Both the position numbers and the translations under genes were made by a program. The notes under the pieces are model-generated. The model was not told the origin of the DNA, searched no databases, and worked only from the letters and a program-made list of their open reading frames with translations. Below, piece after piece: positions 1 through 8,652 of a stretch of DNA of 64,000 nucleotides. Numbering within the stretch: the first letter of the stretch is position 1; every line of letters starts with the position of its first letter. Source of the DNA: Amedibacterium intestinale (GTDB lineage: Bacteria > Bacillota_I > Bacilli_A > Erysipelotrichales > Erysipelotrichaceae); NCBI RefSeq assembly GCF_010537335.1, contig NZ_AP019711.1:1674001-1738000 (forward strand), in the 5' to 3' direction.

Positions 1-951
1 GTTATGGGAAATTCTGTATTATATCTTCGTATTTATTTTTGTGGAATCTTATCTGTTCTTGTCTATAATATGGGAAGTGGAATTTTACGTGCTGTAGGAG
101 ATTCCAAAAACCCTTTATATTTTTTAATTGTATCTAGTATAACAAATATTATTCTAGATTTATTGTTTGTTGTCGTATTAAAAATGGGGATTGCCGGAGT
201 TGGGTGGGCAACCCTGATATCACAAACCATCAGTGCTATTTTAACTCTTATCTTATTAATAAAAACAAAGCAGGAATATAAAGTAACACTTAAAAAGATA
301 CGTTTCCATAAAGAACGCTTAATAGAAATTATTCGTTTAGGTTTACCTAGCGGTATTCAAAATGGTGTTGTTTCTTTTTCAAATGTCATTGTACAAAGCA
401 ATATTAATGCTTTTGGTTCTGTTGCAATGGCAGGATGTGGAGCATATACAAAAATTGATGGTTTTGCGATTCTGCCTGTCATGAGCTTCTCCATGGCACT
501 TACTACATTTACAGGACAAAATATGGGAGCTAACAAACTAGAACGTGTTCATCAAGGTGCGAAAACGGGTATTTTCATGAGTGTAGCTACAACCGTAGTT
601 ATATCTATTCTATTGGAATTGTTTGGCCCTCAAGTTCTTTCTATCTTTACAGATAACCAGCAGGTTATTCATTATGGTTTGTATATGCTTCATATACTTG
701 CTCCTTGTTATATTTTCCTTGCGATATCCCATGCATTTAGCGGTATTATTCGAGGGGCTGGTATTACTACCATTCCTATGATTGTTATGATTAGCTGCTG
801 GTGTGTTCTTAGAATGGCATGGATTCTAACAAGTGTACCTATCTTTCATGATATTGGAGTTGTCTTCATGGGCTGGCCAATTACATGGTTTGCCAGTGCC
901 TTATGGTTATTCTTATATTATAAAAAAGGTAACTGGATGAAACAAAATTAA
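1..951 (+). CDS. MATE family efflux transporter, 5'-truncated by window edge
   Basis: This is the C-terminal part of a multidrug and toxin extrusion (MATE) transporter, an inner-membrane exporter that couples export of drugs or metabolites to sodium or proton entry. The reading frame is open through the first base, so the true start lies upstream. About 315 of the usual 450 residues are present. Many hydrophobic helices are visible, and near the start there is the MATE-typical segment GSGILRAVGDSKNP, which normally follows the fourth helix. A second similar region, AFSGIIRGAGITT, marks the equivalent position of the C-terminal half. The stop is followed by a hairpin. The substrate cannot be told from the sequence. 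Confidence 0.88.
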   Translation, partial: VMGNSVLYLRIYFCGILSVLVYNMGSGILRAVGDSKNPLYFLIVSSITNIILDLLFVVVLKMGIAGVGWATLISQTISAILTLILLIKTKQEYKVTLKKIRFHKERLIEIIRLGLPSGIQNGVVSFSNVIVQSNINAFGSVAMAGCGAYTKIDGFAILPVMSFSMALTTFTGQNMGANKLERVHQGAKTGIFMSVATTVVISILLELFGPQVLSIFTDNQQVIHYGLYMLHILAPCYIFLAISHAFSGIIRGAGITTIPMIVMISCWCVLRMAWILTSVPIFHDIGVVFMGWPITWFASALWLFLYYKKGNWMKQN

Positions 952-985
952 ATAGAATTATGCTCATAGTTTATAAAAATTAAAA

Positions 986-1054
986 AGGCTATAAATTAAT
1001 AGAAGATCTTAATTAAACAGATCTATCTATTGGAGTTATAGCCTCTTTATTTTA
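986..1054 (+). terminator. Rho-independent terminator after the MATE gene
   Basis: Inverted arms AGGCTATAA (986-994) and TTATAGCCT (1036-1044) are followed by CTTTATTTT. The loop is long, about 40 bases, and contains a smaller AGATCT stem. Confidence 0.6.
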
Positions 1055-1113
1055 ACTGTAATCAAATACACTAGCAGTATTCTCTTACACCTAATATTCT
1101 ATATTTTTGAGTG

Positions 1114-1157
1114 TAAAAACGTAAGATTTTACAGAGTGGCTGTTGTAAATCTTACGC
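1114..1157 (-). terminator. Terminator of ispD
   Basis: On the minus strand, just after the ispD stop, arms CGTAAGATTT and AAATCTTACG (1147-1156 and 1120-1129 on plus) are followed by a run of T. Confidence 0.75.
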
Positions 1158-1165
1158 TTCTTTGT

Positions 1166-1813
1166 TTACTTTCCTTGTAAATCCTCTATGGTCGTTACTT
1201 TCTGATTTTCATAACTTCCTTCTACAACTTCTACTTTTTCTTTTCCACATAACTCCATGATTTGGGCATCATCTGTTGCCTCAATCCCTTTTTCAAATGC
1301 AACCTCAAACGCTTCTTTTATACATTCTGTTCGAAAAGCCTGTGGAGTCTGTGCCTGCCAAAGTGTACTTCTTTGTGGGGTATGTTTCACAATTCCATTT
1401 TCCACAACCTTGATTGTATCCTTTACCGGTACCATCAACAAACACGCATTGCACGTCTCTAATTTTTCCACAATTCGATCAATACAATCGATGCTAAGCC
1501 ATGGTCTTGCCCCATCATGAATCAAGACATGTGAGCAGTTTACTTTCTGCAGCCCATTCCATACGGATTCCTGACGAGTTGTTCCACCTTCTACTATACA
1601 TATATTTTTTTCATCACACACTTCATGAAATGTTTCCATATCCTGTGCACTTGCGACTACCACAATTTGATGACACCTTGCATCCTGTTGAAACACCTGT
1701 AACGTTTCCTCTAAAATGGTATTTCCATTCTGCAGTTTATATAACATTTTATTATAACCTAATCCAACACGACTTCCACTTCCTGCCGCTACAACTAATG
1801 CTGTATACTCCAT
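1166..1813 (-). CDS. ispD: 2-C-methyl-D-erythritol 4-phosphate cytidylyltransferase
   Basis: IspD joins CTP and 2-C-methyl-D-erythritol 4-phosphate to give CDP-methylerythritol in the non-mevalonate isoprenoid pathway, in the cytosol. The 215-residue protein has the usual family length. The N-terminal nucleotide-binding motif AAGSGSRVG with a following NKM (residues about 9-23), the VHDGARPW-like HDGARPW segment and the C-terminal TDDAQIME segment are all visible. It is monocistronic, with its own terminator, and divergent from the aminopeptidase gene. The absence of ispF beside it rules out the common ispDF fusion. Related TarI-type cytidylyltransferases share the fold, but nothing nearby points to teichoic acid synthesis. 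Confidence 0.9.
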   Translation of the reverse strand: MEYTALVVAAGSGSRVGLGYNKMLYKLQNGNTILEETLQVFQQDARCHQIVVVASAQDMETFHEVCDEKNICIVEGGTTRQESVWNGLQKVNCSHVLIHDGARPWLSIDCIDRIVEKLETCNACLLMVPVKDTIKVVENGIVKHTPQRSTLWQAQTPQAFRTECIKEAFEVAFEKGIEATDDAQIMELCGKEKVEVVEGSYENQKVTTIEDLQGK

Positions 1814-1887
1814 ATATTCACCCCTAACACTACTTGCATTATACCAGTAAATTATCGTATCGTCTATGCAAAGTAAGAGGGTATTGC

Positions 1888-1912
1888 TATAATAGGAAGT
1901 AGTAAATGGAGG
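1888..1912 (+). promoter_or_regulatory. Probable -10 box and ribosome site of the aminopeptidase gene
   Basis: TATAAT at 1888-1893 is followed 14 bases later by GGAGG (1908-1912), seven bases before the ATG at 1920. No convincing -35 hexamer is visible. Confidence 0.6.
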
Positions 1913-1919
1913 TATTTAT

Positions 1920-3170
1920 ATGTATCAAAAAAGAAGACAGCGCTTTATGGAAAAACTTCCAGACAACAGTATTGCTTTATTTTTCAGTGGAAAAGCACCC
2001 TATAAAGTAGGTGATGAAAAATATCCTTTTTCTGTTGATCGAAGTTATTACTGGATGACAGGTTTAGATAAAGAAAATATGATATTACTTGTAGGAAATA
2101 TACAGGGAATGACTTATGAATATTTGTTTATAGAACCTTATGATGAAGAACTTGCAAAATGGGTCGGAGGAAGAATACTGCCAGAAGATGCATCGTATAT
2201 TTCTGAAATCGAAGAAATATACGAAGTAGGAGATTTGTGGGATACACTTTCTTCCATCTTTTCACGTATGTTTAACAATATGGAAAAAATCGATGTATAT
2301 GCAGACTTCACAAAACAGGAAGCTTTTCAAGAGGACAGTGAAGCCATTCGTTTTTCAAAAGAACTTTTACAACGTTATCCACATATCAATTTGTTAAATG
2401 TTGCGCCAATAATGGCAGAACTTCGTATGATAAAAGATGAAGACGAAATCAAGAAACTAACTAAAGCAATTTCAATCACTAAAGAAGCGATTGAAAATAT
2501 GATGAAACATGCTCATGGCGGCATTTATGAAAACGAACTGGAAGCTTACTTTGATTTTGTTTTAAAGATGAACCAGTGTGAACACTCTTTCTCTTCTATT
2601 ATTGCTGGTGGAAAAAATGCGACCATTCTGCATTACGACGACAACAACCAGAAAGTAAAAGATCGCTCTTTGGTGCTATGTGATTTAGGCGCCAGCTATC
2701 AATACTTGAATGCAGATATCACAAGAACCTTCCCAGTCAATGGAAAATTCACAAAACGCCAGCGTCAAATCTATGAAATCGTCTTAAAAGGAAATAAGAA
2801 AATCATAGAAATGGTAAAACCAGGACTAACTTTAAAAGATTTAAACAATGCACTGCTTACTTTTTATCAAAAAGAATTAAGTGCAATTGGATTATTAAAA
2901 CATGGAAAACAGATATCTGATTATTACTGGCATGGCGTTTCACACATGTTAGGTTTAGAAACACATGATGTTTCCATAGCTGGTTATAAACTAAAACCTG
3001 GAAATGTTTTCACAATAGAACCTGGACTCTACTTAGAAGACGAAAATATCGGTATTCGTATTGAAGATAATGTACTTGTTACAGAAGATGGCTGTATTAA
3101 CCTAAGTAAAGACATCATCAAAGAACCTGATGAAATCGAAGCCTTTATGTCCCAATTCCAATATAAATAA
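1920..3170 (+). CDS. Aminopeptidase P family (Xaa-Pro) metallopeptidase
   Basis: A cytosolic M24B metallopeptidase that removes an N-terminal residue preceding proline and helps recycle peptides. The 416 residues split into an N-terminal AMP_N-like domain (about 1-170) and a C-terminal pita-bread domain. All five expected metal ligands are present: D255 (LCDLG), D266 (NADIT), H342 (VSHMLGL), E367 (FTIEPG) and E382 (RIEDN). The 11-residue spacing of the two aspartates matches the family. The start is supported by GGAGG seven bases upstream. It is transcribed alone and ends at a strong terminator. Confidence 0.9.
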   Translation: MYQKRRQRFMEKLPDNSIALFFSGKAPYKVGDEKYPFSVDRSYYWMTGLDKENMILLVGNIQGMTYEYLFIEPYDEELAKWVGGRILPEDASYISEIEEIYEVGDLWDTLSSIFSRMFNNMEKIDVYADFTKQEAFQEDSEAIRFSKELLQRYPHINLLNVAPIMAELRMIKDEDEIKKLTKAISITKEAIENMMKHAHGGIYENELEAYFDFVLKMNQCEHSFSSIIAGGKNATILHYDDNNQKVKDRSLVLCDLGASYQYLNADITRTFPVNGKFTKRQRQIYEIVLKGNKKIIEMVKPGLTLKDLNNALLTFYQKELSAIGLLKHGKQISDYYWHGVSHMLGLETHDVSIAGYKLKPGNVFTIEPGLYLEDENIGIRIEDNVLVTEDGCINLSKDIIKEPDEIEAFMSQFQYK

Positions 3171-3183
3171 TAACTAACTGCAA

Positions 3184-3235
3184 AAAGAGCTGTAACTTTT
3201 TGAGTGAAAAAACTCAAATGTTGTAGCTCTTTATT
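3184..3235 (+). terminator. Terminator of the aminopeptidase gene
   Basis: Arms AAAGAGCT (3184-3191) and AGCTCTTT (3225-3232), with an inner stem around GAGTG/ACTC, followed by ATTAACTTTT. Confidence 0.7.
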
Positions 3236-3309
3236 AACTTTTGTTCAATCGCCTACTATTTTTCCTGCTGTGTTAAAAAACCCCCTATTGAAAAAAATAC
3301 TAGTCCAAA

Positions 3310-3700
3310 ACAACCCCAGTAAGTTTTTTGATCATTTCTTTACTAAAACCTTCCAGTTTCATTTTCTTTGCTATATCCATTTTTTCTTCAACCTCCCTTT
3401 TTTAACTCCTACCACAATTCCTTGTTTGCGTCCTTCCTTACGTCCCTGTAGGATTCCTTCTTCTTTGATATACTGACTTAAATTACACATTTCTTCCAGC
3501 TCCTTTCCCAGTTCTTTTTTCTTTGATCCACATCATACTATCCTCCATTTTCTCTTTATCCAGTAAATTCATATATTCACACCACATCAACTTTTCATCT
3601 ATACAAATTCATTGAGGTAAAAGCAATCAAAAGCTCTTCTGCATACTTGATGATTTCTTCACTCTCCATTATGACTCCTGCTAAGTTTCCGACTACATAC
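3310..3700 (-). pseudogene. Decayed C-terminal half of an Rpn-family (PD-(D/E)XK) nuclease/transposase gene
   Basis: On the minus strand this stretch is plainly related to two intact Rpn-type genes of the window. Around 3628-3700 the translated pieces match the GVITENEEIIKYAEE region of the copy at 50815-51846. Around 3310-3515 they match the KELEEMCNLSQYIKEEG region and the arginine/glycine/glutamate repeat of the copy at 3803-4762. The reading frame is broken by stops and frameshifts, for example at about 3590 and 3525, and no N-terminal half with the catalytic residues remains. It therefore looks like a dead relative left beside the intact copy. The rest of the gap from 3236 to 3802 holds only this remnant and a terminator. 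Confidence 0.75.
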
Positions 3701-3754
3701 ATTTATGTATTTCTTTATTTTTCGTTATTACTCTACTTATTCTATACCACACTA

Positions 3755-3796
3755 AAAACGAAACCTCTTCATAAGCATACAAAGAGGTTTTCGTAT
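3755..3796 (-). terminator. Terminator of the first Rpn-type gene
   Basis: Minus-strand stem AACCTCTT/AAGAGGTT with a T-run. The same terminator, with similar flanks, follows the second Rpn-type gene at 51858-51899. Confidence 0.8.
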
Positions 3797-3802
3797 GTAA
3801 TT

Positions 3803-4762
3803 CTAATGTAGAAGGATTCCTGTTAATTCTTCTATTTCTTTTGTAGAATATCCTTTTTCCTTCATTTTCTTTGCGATATCCATTTTTTCATCAGCCTTCC
3901 CTTTTTCAACTCCTTCTACAATTCCTTCTATGCGCCCTTCTCTACGTCCTTCCTTACGTCCCTGCATGATACCTTCTTCTTTGATATACTGACTTAAATT
4001 GCACATTTCTTCCAGCTCCTTTCCAAGTTCTTTTGTCATTGGTATTCCATAGTTTTTTGTAAGAATTTCCTTTTTCCTTGTTGAATCCATCCCTGATGTA
4101 AACAGTATGTACAAAAGTGTCATGAACGTTCCATCATAGATATCCTCTACTTCTTTTGGTGGATAGATCATGACAATGTTCATCAAATCATAATGTTTCT
4201 TTGGAAATGCATAGGCTGTTCCCAAATGTTCTTCATGCAGGGAATAGCGATTCATTACACCGCTTTTCTTTTTACTGTGTTTCATGCATATCCAGATGGA
4301 ATACACTTTCTTTAGATCCTCATAGTTTGTCTTTTGAAATCCATTGGGTGTATTCTTCTGCCTTACCAGCAAACGACTTCCATAATATATGCTTCTTTCC
4401 AATAATGGATATCCCATATTGTCTTTTCCCTGTGCTTCAATATTCATGAACATATCTACTTTTCCTTCATGATTTGGCAAGCCCAGACCACATAGTACAT
4501 CATAGCGAACAAGTCCACCCTTTCCTGTTATATCCTCTGTATTCATACCGTTAATCTTTTCGCTTTGTTTGATACCTTCCTTTGTATCTGGTTCAAGACA
4601 GGTCAAAACTTCCTTTATGCTCATTCCTTTAAACTCCGTAATGACATGTCTTGAAATATGGGAAAGTACATATTTGTTCATAAGAACCTTCTTGCAGTAT
4701 TCATCATAGCTTATTTCTTTGTTTGACAGCTGATCAATAGCCGCTGCAGCTTCTATCTGCAT
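3803..4762 (-). CDS. Rpn-family recombination-promoting nuclease / PD-(D/E)XK transposase-like protein
   Basis: A member of the Rpn/YhgA group (PD-(D/E)XK nuclease family transposase). E. coli relatives are DNA nucleases that raise RecA-independent recombination. The 319 residues carry the family's core: D88 in RYDVL, then E109 and Q111 in NIEAQ, where glutamine stands in for the usual lysine. Residues about 270-300 are a repetitive, strongly charged glycine/arginine/glutamate segment (GRKEGRREGRIEG), which is typical of the family. The protein ends in KEIEELTGILLH, almost the same ending as the copy at 50815. AGGAGGTG lies nine bases before the ATG. It is a single gene with its own promoter and terminator, both shared with the other copy. 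No terminal inverted repeats flank it, so active transposition is unproven. Confidence 0.85.
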   Translation of the reverse strand: MQIEAAAAIDQLSNKEISYDEYCKKVLMNKYVLSHISRHVITEFKGMSIKEVLTCLEPDTKEGIKQSEKINGMNTEDITGKGGLVRYDVLCGLGLPNHEGKVDMFMNIEAQGKDNMGYPLLERSIYYGSRLLVRQKNTPNGFQKTNYEDLKKVYSIWICMKHSKKKSGVMNRYSLHEEHLGTAYAFPKKHYDLMNIVMIYPPKEVEDIYDGTFMTLLYILFTSGMDSTRKKEILTKNYGIPMTKELGKELEEMCNLSQYIKEEGIMQGRKEGRREGRIEGIVEGVEKGKADEKMDIAKKMKEKGYSTKEIEELTGILLH

Positions 4763-4794
4763 CGTATTTCACCTCCTAAAACTCTCTACATAAC

Positions 4795-4824
4795 TTAATA
4801 CGAGAAAAAGAAGGAAAAATACAA
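4795..4824 (-). promoter_or_regulatory. Promoter of the first Rpn-type gene
   Basis: Minus strand: TTGTAT (4819-4824), an 18-base pyrimidine-rich spacer, then TATTAA (4795-4800), 33 bases before the start. The same arrangement precedes the second Rpn gene and the PemK-like gene. Confidence 0.6.
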
Positions 4825-4970
4825 AAAATAATGCAAGAATCTTAATTTTTTAAGATAAGATTATTTACAATAGAATGATAATATCTGTCATAATCATAAT
4901 ACGCTAACTTTTCATAACTTACCATATACATATTGGTATAAATACAACAGTTTTTAATTCATAAGCATAG

Positions 4971-5038
4971 AAAAGAGACATTAACCTAATAGGATACATA
5001 TTTATTCAAAATACCTTATCAGGTCATTGTCTCTTATT
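4971..5038 (-). terminator. Terminator of glmS
   Basis: Long imperfect hairpin with outer arms AAGAGACA and TGTCTCTT (4973-4980 and 5028-5035) and an inner ACCT/AGGT pair, followed by TTTTC on the minus strand. Confidence 0.7.
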
Positions 5039-5054
5039 TTTTTTATTTACTGGG

Positions 5055-6869
5055 TTATTCTACCGTAACAGATTTTGCTAAATTGCGCGGCTGATCAATC
5101 TCACAGCCTCTTTGCTTTGCACAAGTGTACGCCAGCATTTGTAAAGGAACAATACTAACGATTCCCTGCAAAAATTTAGATAGTGATGGCAGAAGAAAAC
5201 ATTCATCATATACATCTTCGGAAATATTTCTCATGTCTTTTACAAACAGTAATACGTTCGCTCCGCGAGCTTTAACCTCTTTTATATTACTCATTGTTTT
5301 CTCATACAATCTTTCCTCATTAACAAGAGCAATCACAGGTGTTTTATCTTCAATTAAAGATATCGTACCGTGTTTTAATTCACCTGCTGGATATGCCTCA
5401 CTATGAATATACGATATTTCTTTTAATTTTAAACTACCTTCTAAAGATAATATATAATCGATTCCTCTTCCAATAAAGAATACATTATCATGAGTTGAAA
5501 TCTGTTGAGCTAATGTCTCATAATAAGGATAGTCAATCATCTTTTCGATATAATCTGGAAGAAGAGAAAGTTCTTCTTTTATTTCTTTTAAATCTTCAGA
5601 TGATAATTTATTATGCAAGAGTGCTAAGTGTATTGTCATAAGAGAAAGAATGCATAGCTGTGAACAATATGCTTTTGTTGTGGCTACACTGACTTCTTTT
5701 CCTGCCTGCGTATAGATTACATGATCTGCTTCTTTCGATAAAGCTGAGCCAATCACATTTACAATTGCATATGTTTTTACACCATATTCTTTTACTTTGC
5801 GAAGTGCAGCCAAAGTATCTGCAGTTTCTCCTGATTGACTAATAAAAACAGCTAATGTATTTTCATCATAGATTGGGGTTTGATATCGATATTCGCTTGC
5901 ACAATAACATTCACATCGAATGCGTACATATTGTTCAATCATATATTTCGCAACCATTCCAGCATACATTGCACTTCCACAGCCAACAATGTGTATATTG
6001 TTGAATTTTTCTAGATTTGGAAAAGCATTTGATAAATCGCTAACATCATTAGGCATGATAGAGTGGATTGTATCCTTTACAACCTGTGGTTCTTCATGAA
6101 TTTCCTTCAACATAAAATGATCATAATTATTCTTTTGGACACCGTTTGCATCTAAAAGACTTATCTCAGGTTCTTTATAGACTTCTTTTAATTCCAAATT
6201 ATAAACATGGACATTGTCTTTTTTTATTTCTGCAAGTTCTTCATGCTGTAAAGTGATAAATTTTTTGCTGAATTGTAAAAAAGCACTAATATCACTTGCG
6301 ACAAAATTTTCATCCTCTCCATGTCCGATAACCAAAGGGGAATGCTTTCTCATCGCATAAATCGCTTCTTTATGATCTTCAAATAAAATCGCAAATGCAA
6401 AACTTCCCTCCAACAACTGATATGCTTTTGCCATAGCTTTCAATGCGTGTCTTTCCTCTTTATAACATGCATCAAGACATGCAGCAGCAACTTCACTATC
6501 TGTATCAGATACAAACACATAACCCTGTTTCTCAAGTGAATTTTTCAATGTCTTATAATTCTCAATAATACCATTATGTACCAAAGTGATATTACCAATT
6601 TGATGTGGATGACAATTGATTTCATTTGGTACTCCATGTGTTGCCCATCGAGTATGTCCAATACCAATTGTACTTTTAGGCAAAGGATGACAGAGAATAC
6701 TTTTTTTCAACTCTTCAACTTTACCTTTTTTCTTTCTTAATTCAATTTTATTCTTTCCTAATACTGCAATGCCTGAAGAATCGTATCCACGATATTCAAG
6801 ATGAAACAGACCCGCTAACAACATATCCACAGCCTGTCTTTTACCAGTATAAGCAATAATTCCACACAT
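5055..6869 (-). CDS. glmS: Glutamine-fructose-6-phosphate aminotransferase (isomerizing)
   Basis: GlmS makes glucosamine 6-phosphate from fructose 6-phosphate and glutamine, the entry step to UDP-GlcNAc and the cell wall. The start is fixed at 6869: the mature protein must begin with the catalytic cysteine of CGIIAYTG, and GGAGG lies eight bases upstream, while the ATG at 6884 overlaps that ribosome site. The 604 residues comprise a class II glutamine amidotransferase domain (about 1-220) and two SIS sugar-isomerase domains (about 280-420 and 450-590), ending in LAKSVTVE as expected. It is preceded by a glmS ribozyme and ends at its own terminator. Confidence 0.97.
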   Translation of the reverse strand: MCGIIAYTGKRQAVDMLLAGLFHLEYRGYDSSGIAVLGKNKIELRKKKGKVEELKKSILCHPLPKSTIGIGHTRWATHGVPNEINCHPHQIGNITLVHNGIIENYKTLKNSLEKQGYVFVSDTDSEVAAACLDACYKEERHALKAMAKAYQLLEGSFAFAILFEDHKEAIYAMRKHSPLVIGHGEDENFVASDISAFLQFSKKFITLQHEELAEIKKDNVHVYNLELKEVYKEPEISLLDANGVQKNNYDHFMLKEIHEEPQVVKDTIHSIMPNDVSDLSNAFPNLEKFNNIHIVGCGSAMYAGMVAKYMIEQYVRIRCECYCASEYRYQTPIYDENTLAVFISQSGETADTLAALRKVKEYGVKTYAIVNVIGSALSKEADHVIYTQAGKEVSVATTKAYCSQLCILSLMTIHLALLHNKLSSEDLKEIKEELSLLPDYIEKMIDYPYYETLAQQISTHDNVFFIGRGIDYILSLEGSLKLKEISYIHSEAYPAGELKHGTISLIEDKTPVIALVNEERLYEKTMSNIKEVKARGANVLLFVKDMRNISEDVYDECFLLPSLSKFLQGIVSIVPLQMLAYTCAKQRGCEIDQPRNLAKSVTVE

Positions 6870-7069
6870 ATTTATTTCCTCCATTATCTTTTATAAAGCA
6901 TGATAAGAAAATGGATGTTTAAATGTAGTTATCCATTATAAATTCACTTAATAGACCAAAAGATCCATTAGGATATAAACATACATTTGATTCATATATT
7001 AGGGATGTTTTTTATTTTATTAAACAATGAAAGCTGATGGTCTATCAAAGAAATTAAAATCATCATACT

Positions 7070-7200
7070 TTGTATGTGGTGAATATGTTTTTGTACTCAT
7101 AAAAAGATTTTGTTCATATTCTAACGATTCACATATCCGCAATAGTACCCGCCGAAATATCGATAACTATTGTCCTCGTCAACCCATCGGTTCTGGCGCT
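7070..7200 (-). ncRNA. glmS ribozyme (glucosamine-6-phosphate-activated)
   Basis: The minus strand shows the conserved glmS ribozyme core. It runs from the cleavage-site context A|GCGCCAGAAC near 7199/7200, through GTTGACGAGGA and TATCGATATTTCGGCGGG. P1 is very short (AACC, loop GATG, GGTT). P2 pairs CAATAGT with ACTATTG, and the 5' CGCC can pair with GGCG of the core. Beyond it, TATGTG/CACATA encloses GAATATG/CATATTC, read here as the P3-P4 extension. The family cleaves itself when glucosamine 6-phosphate is abundant, which destabilises the glmS message. The 3' limit is approximate. About 200 bases between ribozyme and glmS hold nothing else I recognise. Confidence 0.93.
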
Positions 7201-7247
7201 TATTATGTCTGATTTTCTATCCTCCTCAACAGAGCATAACTGGTAGA

Positions 7248-7276
7248 AGTATACTATGATATATTAAATAATGCAA
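7248..7276 (-). promoter_or_regulatory. Promoter of the glmS ribozyme-glmS transcript
   Basis: Minus strand: TTGCAT (7271-7276), 17 bases, TATACT (7248-7253). The predicted start near 7241 puts about 40 bases before the ribozyme cleavage site. Confidence 0.75.
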
Positions 7277-7334
7277 ATCTTTTATACTTCATTCTTTCCT
7301 ATCTGATATATTATTTTTCAAAAATACTATATAA

Positions 7335-8051
7335 CTACTTTAATAAATAATTCAACATTCTTTCTGGACATTTTAAAAACTCACTATATACTTGATAAAT
7401 TTCTGTATCTTTATACTCTACTTGTTTCATACCCTTATCAGAAAGCTCATAAATCGTTGCCTCAGGATAAGCTAATAATATAGGGGAATGCGTTGAGATA
7501 ATAAATTGCGAATTATCATTAACCAGTTCTTGAATACGAGAAATTAAAGTCATCTGTCGCATAGGGGATAATGCGGCTTCTGGCTCATCTAAAATATACA
7601 GTCCTTTCCCCCAAAATCTATTTAAAAAAAGTGAAAGAAAGCTTTCTCCATGCGACAGCTCATGCAATGAATGCTCACCATATCCATTAACACCAATTGT
7701 TTCAATATTAGAAGCAACATTATAAAAACTTTCCGAACGAAGAAAATAACCATCTTTCGCATATGCCTTTCTCGCTATTTTTAAATGTTCAGCAAGTTCA
7801 TATTTCGTTTCTCTTGTTGTAAATTGAAAATTTTTAGATCCACCTTCTGCATTAAAACCATAACTAACAGCAATTGCCTCTAGTATAGTAGATTTTCCTG
7901 TACCATTCTCTCCTACAAAAAATGTAACATTATTTTTAAACTTTAACCTGCATCCGTTTTTTAAATATTGCACGACAGGAATGTCATTTAAATAGGAATT
8001 CTCGTTAATTTTACCTTCTAGCCATATTTCTTCAACATATTGATTCATCAT
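7335..8051 (-). CDS. AAA/SMC-like ATP-binding protein
   Basis: A compact 238-residue ATPase of the RecF/SMC/ABC-type fold, like the predicted ATPases of COG3910. Visible are Walker A GENGTGKST (about residues 48-56), an ABC-signature-like HGESF near residue 135, Walker B with the catalytic glutamate in YILDEPEAALSP (about 150-162) and a switch histidine in STHSPIL. GAGGTG lies about seven bases before the twin ATG ATG at 8051/8048, so either could be the start. Its physiological role is unknown; such stand-alone ATPases occur near DNA repair and defence genes. Its neighbours (a small membrane protein, a broken HipA-like kinase and a ClpC-like protein, all on the same strand) fit an accessory island. 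Confidence 0.75.
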   Translation of the reverse strand: MMNQYVEEIWLEGKINENSYLNDIPVVQYLKNGCRLKFKNNVTFFVGENGTGKSTILEAIAVSYGFNAEGGSKNFQFTTRETKYELAEHLKIARKAYAKDGYFLRSESFYNVASNIETIGVNGYGEHSLHELSHGESFLSLFLNRFWGKGLYILDEPEAALSPMRQMTLISRIQELVNDNSQFIISTHSPILLAYPEATIYELSDKGMKQVEYKDTEIYQVYSEFLKCPERMLNYLLK

Positions 8052-8094
8052 AAAATCACCTCATTTTTCATGTCTGATTTTATCACTGTAGCTT

Positions 8095-8295
8095 TTAGAT
8101 TACTATAAATCTATCCTTGGGACAGTTTATGAAAATTATTATTTGCATAAGAAAATTATCATATAGATGTTTTAAAATTATCCGAGAACTTGTTTTTCCA
8201 CTCTTATAAAAACAGATAATAGCCTCAATATAGAACTCAACAGTATGATTTACCGCCATAAATAAAGGAGCATTAAGACTTGGAAGATTACACAA
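8095..8295 (-). pseudogene. Doubtful short ORF, possibly a fragment of a HEPN-like protein
   Basis: A 66-codon frame with only a TTG start and no clear ribosome site. The segment NAPLFMAVNHTVEF followed by YIEAIICFYKSG resembles the helix core of HEPN-type proteins, which often read like a ...RHA(L/V)E...KA(I/L) pattern. That likeness is weak and from memory. If real it is a fragment, since most of a HEPN domain is missing. It lies between the ATPase and the small membrane protein. Confidence 0.22.
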
Positions 8296-8304
8296 TCTTT
8301 CTTT

Positions 8305-8541
8305 TTATTTTTGTTTGTTTTTATAATCATAATATATACGACAAGTATTAATTCCTATTAAAAACCCAAGTAATAAAAAACTTAACATAGGATCAACAGA
8401 AAGTGATGGAAATTTAATACCTTTTTCATAAAGAAAAAAAGAAAATCCATCAAACAAATTCATTATTAAAAGCAAAACAACAAAAACAATCATATTTTTC
8501 ACTGTAAAAATGTATTTAAAAAATCCTATCATATTTTTCAT
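8305..8541 (-). CDS. Small two-helix membrane protein, unknown function
   Basis: Seventy-eight residues with two hydrophobic helices (about 17-37 and 52-70) joined by a short loop, and a basic C-terminus (YYDYKNKQK). The start is well supported by AAAGGAGAGG about eight bases upstream. I do not recognise a family. It lies in the same orientation as the broken HipA-like gene upstream and the ATPase downstream, so co-transcription is possible. Confidence 0.6.
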   Translation of the reverse strand: MKNMIGFFKYIFTVKNMIVFVVLLLIMNLFDGFSFFLYEKGIKFPSLSVDPMLSFLLLGFLIGINTCRIYYDYKNKQK

Positions 8542-8652
8542 AAAGAATCCTCTCCTTTTGATTGATACATCCAGTGTACATAAAATATATAAAAAAACAG
8601 GATGTATATATATAAAGAATTCTAAATCTATAAATCATAAATACATTCACAC

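Noticed and set aside
3204-3476. A 90-codon plus-strand frame
   Set aside because: It is the complement of the decayed Rpn gene and reads as low-complexity phenylalanine/proline-rich sequence; no start signal.
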